Assembly: GCA_020634855.1 (NCBI GenBank)
Contig: JACKAU010000004.1
Span: 310,001 to 374,000, forward strand
DNA from: Anaerolineales bacterium
Lineage (GTDB): Bacteria; Chloroflexota; Anaerolineae; 4572-78; J111
Direction of reading: 5' to 3'
DNA length: 64,000 bases
Part shown: positions 59,404 to 64,000 of the stretch, piece after piece
How positions within the stretch are numbered: position 1 is the stretch's first letter
How the letters are laid out: each line of letters starts with the position of its first letter
Made by a program: the position numbers and the translations under genes
Notes under the pieces: generated by a model
The model's input: the letters and a program-made list of their open reading frames with translations, nothing else
Databases searched by the model: none
Told to the model about the DNA's origin: nothing

Positions 59404-59655
59404 ACTTTATAACGTCGAATGGTTTCACATTAGAATTGTGAATGAGAGTTGTGAATAATCGATTGTGAATGAAAATAAACTTCACTATTCACAATTAACC
59501 ATTTTTTTAAGACTTAGCTTGAAAAAAACTAGGAATTAAGGAGGAGGAAGTAATGGGTTTTACCCCTAATCCCTACTACCTACCCCTTACCCCTTGGAAT
59601 AGCTGGCAAACTTGGGTCACGTAAGGTCTGTTATCACTGAAAAGAGAGAGAGAGA
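59404..59655. other. bioF-bioA intergenic with decayed repeats
   Basis: Short direct repeats ATTGTGAATGAGA/GTTGTGAAT/ATTGTGAATGAAA lie at about 59432-59470, with AATTGTGAAT mirrored by TATTCACAATT. A CCCTACTACCTACCCCTTACCCC tract follows at about 59570-59597, of the same kind as the hairpin at 61724-61798. No gene; the bioA ribosome site AGAGAGAGAGA is at the right end. Confidence 0.5.
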
Positions 59656-60990
59656 ATGAACACATCATCATCTGATGCGGTCAACATCAGAACCAAACTG
59701 GAAGAAGAAGACAAACAATACTTGTGGCATCCCTTCACCCAACAACAAGATTGGGAAGCCGAACCGCAGCTTATCATCGAACGGGGTGAAGGCAATTATC
59801 TGTTCGATGTAGAAGGCAATCGCTATCTGGATGGGATTTCGTCGCTGTGGGTCAATGTCCACGGCCACGTCCGGCCCGAGATCAATCAGGCCATCATCGA
59901 TCAACTCCAGCGGGTCGCTCACACCACCTTTTTGGGGCTGTCCCACCCGCCGGGCATTACCCTGGCCCGCCGCTTAATCGAGATGGCGCCCGGCCAACTG
60001 AGCCGCGTCTTTTATTCCGATACGGGCGCGGCGGCGGTCGAAATCGCCCTGAAGATGGCCTACCAATACTGGCAGCAATGCGATTCGCCCCAGCCGCAAA
60101 AAACCCGCTTCTTTTCGCTGCGTAATGATTACCACGGCGACACCGTTGGCGCGATGAGCGTGGGCGGGATTGAGCTGTTCTTTGAAGTTTATCACCCCCT
60201 ATTTTTTCCCACTTACAAAGCCGTTTACAACCTAGATGAGATTGAGCAGGTCATCGCCGACCACGCCGATGAATTGGCCGCGGTGGTGATGGAGCCGCTG
60301 GTGCAGGGCGCCGCCGGGATGATCGTCTATCCGGCCGGCTTTACCCGCAAGGTTCGCGAAATCGCCCGGCGGCACAACGTGTTGTTTATCGTCGATGAAG
60401 TCGCCACCGGTTTTGGTCGAACCGGCCGGATGTTCGCCTGCGAACACGAAGATATCGACCCGGATTTGATGTCATTGGGCAAATCGATCACCGGCGGTTA
60501 CTTGCCGCTGGCCGCGACGTTGGCCACGGAGGAAATTTATAACGCCTTCCTCGGCGAGATCGATGAATTCCGTACCTTTTACCACGGCCATACCTACACC
60601 GGCAATCCGGTCGTTTGCGCGGCGGCGCTGGCTAATCTCGATCTGTTCGAGCAAGAGCAAACTGTCGAACAGCTTCAGCCCAAAATCGCCCAGCTAACTC
60701 GGGGCTTAGAGCGGCTCCGTGAACTGCCAATTGTGGGCGACATCCGCCAGTGCGGCTTTATGGTCGGCATCGAACTGATGCAAGACCCCGCCACCCATAC
60801 GCCGTTCCCGATTACGACCAAGGCCGCTGTCCAGGTTATCAAAGAGGCCCGCCGGCGGGGTGTCATTATCCGCCCCCTGTCCGATGTGGTTGTCTTGATG
60901 CCGCCGCTGGCCATCGCTGAGGATGAACTGGCTTTTCTGCTGGACGTGGTTTACGCCTCGATTGAGGCGGTCGGTCAACAGCTTCTATGA
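59656..60990 (+). CDS. bioA: Adenosylmethionine-8-amino-7-oxononanoate aminotransferase
   Basis: 444 residues. It transfers an amino group from S-adenosylmethionine to 8-amino-7-oxononanoate, giving 7,8-diaminopelargonate. Signatures are YLWHPFTQQQDW at the N-terminus, LDGISSLWVNVHGH, VFYSDTGAAAVEIALKMAYQ, FSLRNDYHGDTVGAMSVGG and FIVDEVATGFGRTGRMFACE. The PLP lysine is in LMSLGKSITGGYLPLA. HPFTQQ and SSLWVNVHGH are specific to BioA within class III aminotransferases. It overlaps bioD by 4 bp. Confidence 0.95.
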   Translation: MNTSSSDAVNIRTKLEEEDKQYLWHPFTQQQDWEAEPQLIIERGEGNYLFDVEGNRYLDGISSLWVNVHGHVRPEINQAIIDQLQRVAHTTFLGLSHPPGITLARRLIEMAPGQLSRVFYSDTGAAAVEIALKMAYQYWQQCDSPQPQKTRFFSLRNDYHGDTVGAMSVGGIELFFEVYHPLFFPTYKAVYNLDEIEQVIADHADELAAVVMEPLVQGAAGMIVYPAGFTRKVREIARRHNVLFIVDEVATGFGRTGRMFACEHEDIDPDLMSLGKSITGGYLPLAATLATEEIYNAFLGEIDEFRTFYHGHTYTGNPVVCAAALANLDLFEQEQTVEQLQPKIAQLTRGLERLRELPIVGDIRQCGFMVGIELMQDPATHTPFPITTKAAVQVIKEARRRGVIIRPLSDVVVLMPPLAIAEDELAFLLDVVYASIEAVGQQLL

Positions 60991-61688
60991 GTCTGGGACT
61001 GTTTATCACCGGGACGGACACAGAGGTTGGCAAAACGGTGGTGACGGCCGCGCTGGCGGCGGCGTTGGCTAAACGCGGCTTACGGGTCGGCGTGATGAAG
61101 CCCGCCGAAAGTGGTTGCCCCAGCCTAGAAGGCCGACTGATGCCTCAGGATGCGCTGTTCCTGAAAGCGATGTCCGGCTGCACGGCTCCGTTGGAGTTGA
61201 TCAACCCGTATGCCTTTGTCCCACCGCTGACCCCGGCCTTGGCCGCCGAAATGGCCGGCGTCGCCATTGAGATCGATCATATTCGCGCCTGTTACCGGCA
61301 GTTAGCCGCGACCCACGATATTGTGCTGGTTGAAGGCGCCGGCGGGCTGCTGGCCCCACTGACCGCTGAGTTAAGCATGCACGATCTGGCCACGGCGCTC
61401 GACCTGCCACTGCTGGTGGTGGCTCGCAATATTTTGGGCGTCATCAATCACACGGCCCTCACGGTGACGGTCGCTCGCCAGACCGTGCCGGTCGTCGGCA
61501 TTGTCCTGAACAACAACCACCCGACCGATCAGCAGGCCGAACAAACCAACGCCGAGTCGCTGCGCCGCTGGGGCCGCGCGCCGCTGCTAGGCCAATTTCC
61601 GTACATCCCCTCGCTCGAACGCGATCAACTCAGTTCGCTCGGTGAAGCTATCGACATCGATGGACTGTTGAGTTCGCTGCGAGGTTGA
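60987..61688 (+). CDS. bioD: Dethiobiotin synthetase
   Basis: 233 residues. It forms the ureido ring from 7,8-diaminopelargonate, CO2 and ATP. The P-loop is FITGTDTEVGKTVVTAALAA, with the switch-like LVEGAGGLLAPL and the base-recognition GIVLNNNHPT. KPAESGC corresponds to the usual KPVxTG substrate site with Ala in place of Val. It starts in the bioA stop region, so the two are co-translated. Confidence 0.95.
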   Translation: MSLGLFITGTDTEVGKTVVTAALAAALAKRGLRVGVMKPAESGCPSLEGRLMPQDALFLKAMSGCTAPLELINPYAFVPPLTPALAAEMAGVAIEIDHIRACYRQLAATHDIVLVEGAGGLLAPLTAELSMHDLATALDLPLLVVARNILGVINHTALTVTVARQTVPVVGIVLNNNHPTDQQAEQTNAESLRRWGRAPLLGQFPYIPSLERDQLSSLGEAIDIDGLLSSLRG

Positions 61689-61723
61689 TAAATATTCAAG
61701 TTGTCGCTGATATGTCCAACCGG

Positions 61724-61798
61724 GGGTAGGGGGTAGGGGGTAGGTAGTAGGGATTAAGGAAAAATCCCCTACTACCTACTCCTTACCCCTACCCTACA
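61724..61798 (+). repeat. GGGGTAGG/CCTACCCC hairpin between bioD and bioB
   Basis: GGGGTAGGGGGTAGGTAGTA-type left arm and a mirrored CTACTACCTACTCCTTACCC-type right arm form an imperfect stem of about 30 bp around GGAAAAATCC. A related C-rich tract lies at 59570-59597. It could attenuate bioB expression; the 208-bp gap holds nothing else but the bioB ribosome site. Confidence 0.65.
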
Positions 61799-61896
61799 CC
61801 GGGGAAAGCGTAGTTGTTTTTTTGGTAGCTGGCACAGCAGCTTGAGTCAAATAACAAATTATATCTAACAAAGAGAGGTACAGAGGAGGCAGCACT

Positions 61897-62919
61897 ATGA
61901 ATTTTCACCAATTAGCCGATAAATCGATTGCGGGCGAAACATTGACCCGCCAGGAATGTCAGGACGTTCTGCACTGTCCGGATGAGCGTATTTTGGAACT
62001 ACTCGACGCCGCTTACAAAGTTCGGCGAACCTTTTGCGGCAACCGGGTTCACCTGCACATGTTGCTCAACGCCAAAAGCGGATTGTGCCCGGAAGATTGC
62101 CACTACTGCTCGCAGTCGCGCATTTCTACCGCCGACATTGAACGCTATCCGATGGTCAGCATGGATCGTATGATCGAAGGCGCGCGCCAGGCCAAAGCCG
62201 CCCGCAGCCGTCGCTACTGTATCGCCATCAGCGCCCGGGGGGCCAACGACCGCGAGGTCGATTATCTGGTCGAGGCGGTGACGCGCATCAAAGAGGAAGT
62301 GGACATTAATATTTGCTGCACGGTCGGCCTGATCTCCGAAGAGAAAGCGCAGCGATTGTACGATGCCGGCGTTGAGCAGCTTAACCACAACCTCAACACC
62401 AGCGAGCGCTATTATCCCGAAATCTGCACCACCCATACCTACCAGGACCGGATGAACACTCTCTTAGCGGCGCGCCGGGTCGGCCTGACTTTGTGTACCG
62501 GCGCAATTTTCGGTCAAGGCGAAACCGAAGATGATATCATCGACGTGTCGCTGGCGCTGCGTGACCTGGACCCGCAGTCGATCCCGGTCAATTTCCTGAT
62601 CGCGATGGACGGCACCCCCTTCGCCGGCATCAGCTACCTGAAGCCGTACGATTGCCTGCGTATTCTGTGCCTCATGCGCTTTTTGAACCCCAAGCAAGAA
62701 ATTCGCGTTTCGGCCGGTCGTGAGGCCCACATTCGCTCGCTTCAGCCACTGTCGCTATATCCGGCCAACTCGGTCTTTGTCTCCGGCTACCTGACCAGCG
62801 ACGGTCAGGAGTACCAGGAAACGTGGCAGATGATCGCCGACATGGGCTTTGAAATTGAAGAGGTTCCGCAAGTGGAGGCCGAGGAATGCGAACCCGAACT
62901 GAGTGCCGTAGCCGGGTAG
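61897..62919 (+). CDS. bioB: Biotin synthase (radical SAM)
   Basis: 340 residues. It inserts sulfur into dethiobiotin. The radical-SAM cluster motif CPEDCHYC (CxxxCxxC) is in NAKSGLCPEDCHYCSQSR. The second-cluster ligands Cys/Cys/Arg are consistent with YCIAISARG, CCTVGLIS and IRVSAGRE. NHNLNTSERYY and CTGAIFGQGETEDD are hallmark BioB blocks. The ribosome site is GAGGAGG. Its last 34 bp overlap the ketosynthase gene. Confidence 0.96.
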   Translation: MNFHQLADKSIAGETLTRQECQDVLHCPDERILELLDAAYKVRRTFCGNRVHLHMLLNAKSGLCPEDCHYCSQSRISTADIERYPMVSMDRMIEGARQAKAARSRRYCIAISARGANDREVDYLVEAVTRIKEEVDINICCTVGLISEEKAQRLYDAGVEQLNHNLNTSERYYPEICTTHTYQDRMNTLLAARRVGLTLCTGAIFGQGETEDDIIDVSLALRDLDPQSIPVNFLIAMDGTPFAGISYLKPYDCLRILCLMRFLNPKQEIRVSAGREAHIRSLQPLSLYPANSVFVSGYLTSDGQEYQETWQMIADMGFEIEEVPQVEAEECEPELSAVAG

Positions 62920-64000
62920 TCATCACCGGTCTGGGGGCGGTGACGCCGTTAGGCATCACCGCCGACACATTTTGGACCAATTTATGCGCCGGGCGCAGCG
63001 GCGTCAGCGCGATCCGTCTGTTCGATGCCTCAACTTTCCGCAGCCGGATTGCCGGTCAAGTCTGTGATCAGGCGGTTTGCGATATCGTCGGCCGGAAACT
63101 GGCCCGGCGCATGGATCGCTTTGCTCTGTTTGGGCTGGCGGCGGCCCGCGAGGCCTGGCAGTCGGCCCGGCTCTGCATTGACGATCTCGATCCCTACGAG
63201 GTGGGAGTTTTAATCGGCTCGAGCCACGGCGGCGAACATGCCCTGATGGCCGAGATGGATACGATTCTGCATGGCAATCTCCGGCACGTCAGTCCCCGGT
63301 TGATTCCTCGCCTCTTGAGCAATATGGCCGCGGTTCAAGTTGGCATCGATTTGGGGCTGCGCGGGCCGAGCTTTTCGCTGGGATCGGCCTGTGCCACCGG
63401 AGCGCAGTCGATTGGTGAAGCGGCAGAGATCATTCGGCGAGGCGATGCCCAGGTGATGCTGTGTGGCGGGGCCGAAGCCTGCATCACGCCGCTTACCATC
63501 GCCGGCGATCAGGCTGCTGGGGCGCTATCCTATCGGAATGACGCGCCGGAACGGGCCAGCCGCCCCTTTGATGCGGGTCGCGATGGGTTTGTGCTGGCCG
63601 AAGGCGCGGGGGTGTTGGTGCTGGAGGCGTACGAACACGCCCGGCAGCGCGGCGCGCCCATTTTGGCCGAACTGACGGCCTACGCCACCACCTGCGACGC
63701 CCTCCACGAGACCCACCCGGAAGGAACCGGCCTGCACGCCGCTCGCGCCATCACCCGGGCGCTGAGTAAAGCCGATCTCGCCGCCCCCGATATCGACGCC
63801 GTCTTCGCCCACGCCACTTCAACCGTAGTCGGCGACCGGGCCGAGACCCAGGTGCTGTATCTGGCCCTGGGAGACAAGGCCGAATGCATCCCCGTGACCG
63901 CTATCAAATCGGCCATCGGCCATCCACTGGCGGCGGCGGGCGCGATCCAAGCCGTGGCGGTGGTCAAGGCGCTGCAAGCGCAAACGCTGCCGCCCCTGCT
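62886..64000 (+). CDS. Beta-ketoacyl-ACP synthase (FabF-like), partial at window edge
   Basis: 371 codons, open at the right edge, from ATG 62886 with GGAGG 7 nt upstream. It begins RVVITGLGAVTPLGITADTF. The condensing-enzyme triad is present: Cys169 in GSACATGAQSIG, His309 in FAHATSTVVGDRAE and His346 in AIKSAIGHPLAAAGA. The start is 34 bp inside bioB, so translation is coupled to the biotin genes. In this setting it may extend an acyl chain to make the pimeloyl precursor needed by BioF, but a general FabF role is equally possible. HAT replaces the commoner HGT. Confidence 0.92.
   Translation, partial: MRTRTECRSRVVITGLGAVTPLGITADTFWTNLCAGRSGVSAIRLFDASTFRSRIAGQVCDQAVCDIVGRKLARRMDRFALFGLAAAREAWQSARLCIDDLDPYEVGVLIGSSHGGEHALMAEMDTILHGNLRHVSPRLIPRLLSNMAAVQVGIDLGLRGPSFSLGSACATGAQSIGEAAEIIRRGDAQVMLCGGAEACITPLTIAGDQAAGALSYRNDAPERASRPFDAGRDGFVLAEGAGVLVLEAYEHARQRGAPILAELTAYATTCDALHETHPEGTGLHAARAITRALSKADLAAPDIDAVFAHATSTVVGDRAETQVLYLALGDKAECIPVTAIKSAIGHPLAAAGAIQAVAVVKALQAQTLPPL

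Overview
The window looks like a chromosomal piece of a Chloroflexota (Anaerolineae-like) bacterium. That is inferred from style, not from a marker gene. The clues are several membrane-anchored proteins with Thr/Pro-rich stalks followed by SH3b, PKD or Ig-like modules, a kinase with PKD domains, many short palindromic intergenic repeats, a type II (archaeal-type) GAPDH, a GT39-like glycosyltransferase with an attached clan-A glycosidase, and full sigma-70 promoters. There is one tRNA (Val, UAC) and no rRNA.

Layout. 1-1.9 kb: two stalked membrane proteins on the minus strand, the first cut by the window edge. 2.4-4.05 kb: primary sigma factor with a perfect promoter, long leader and terminator. 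4.1-5.7 kb: membrane spermidine-synthase-like protein. 5.9-12.4 kb: lactate/glycolate locus (lactate permease, fused GlcD-GlcE, membrane-anchored GlcF), with a large tetranucleotide repeat before glcDE. 12.4-19.6 kb: LacI regulator with operator, sugar ABC importer without its own ATPase, and two GH32-like enzymes. 19.7-20.3 kb: BrnT/BrnA-type toxin-antitoxin pair. 20.3-32.7 kb: lipoprotein, RhtB exporter, TetR-controlled ABC exporter, YwiC-like protein plus cupin, GCS2 ligase, Cthe_2159-like lipoprotein, OxyR beside a flavodoxin relic, PhoU, and a truncated AlkD-like gene.

33-43.5 kb is worn by mobile elements. A class V aminotransferase gene is split by two different IS630 elements and can be rejoined on paper. 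A DUF2071 gene has a broken second copy 4 kb away. Between them lie type II GAPDH and a NarL-type two-component pair. 43.7-44.05 kb holds an array of about fifteen 22-bp units with a palindromic core. 44.1-46.3 kb: a predicted pseudokinase with SH3b and PKD domains.

46.9-51.3 kb is the most unusual locus: an esterase, a 945-aa protein joining a degenerate long-chain acyl-CoA synthetase to two diadenylate-cyclase-like (DAC/DisA_N) modules, and a tandem universal stress protein. It suggests a link between acyl or fatty-acid status and cyclic-dinucleotide signalling. 51.5-56.2 kb: SH3b protein, GT39-like transferase and glycosidase. 56.4-58.1 kb: tRNA-Val, a zinc-ribbon protein and an IS5-family element. 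58.2-64 kb: biotin genes bioF-bioA-bioD-bioB followed by an overlapping beta-ketoacyl-ACP synthase that runs off the edge.

All family calls were made by reading motifs; no database search was run.
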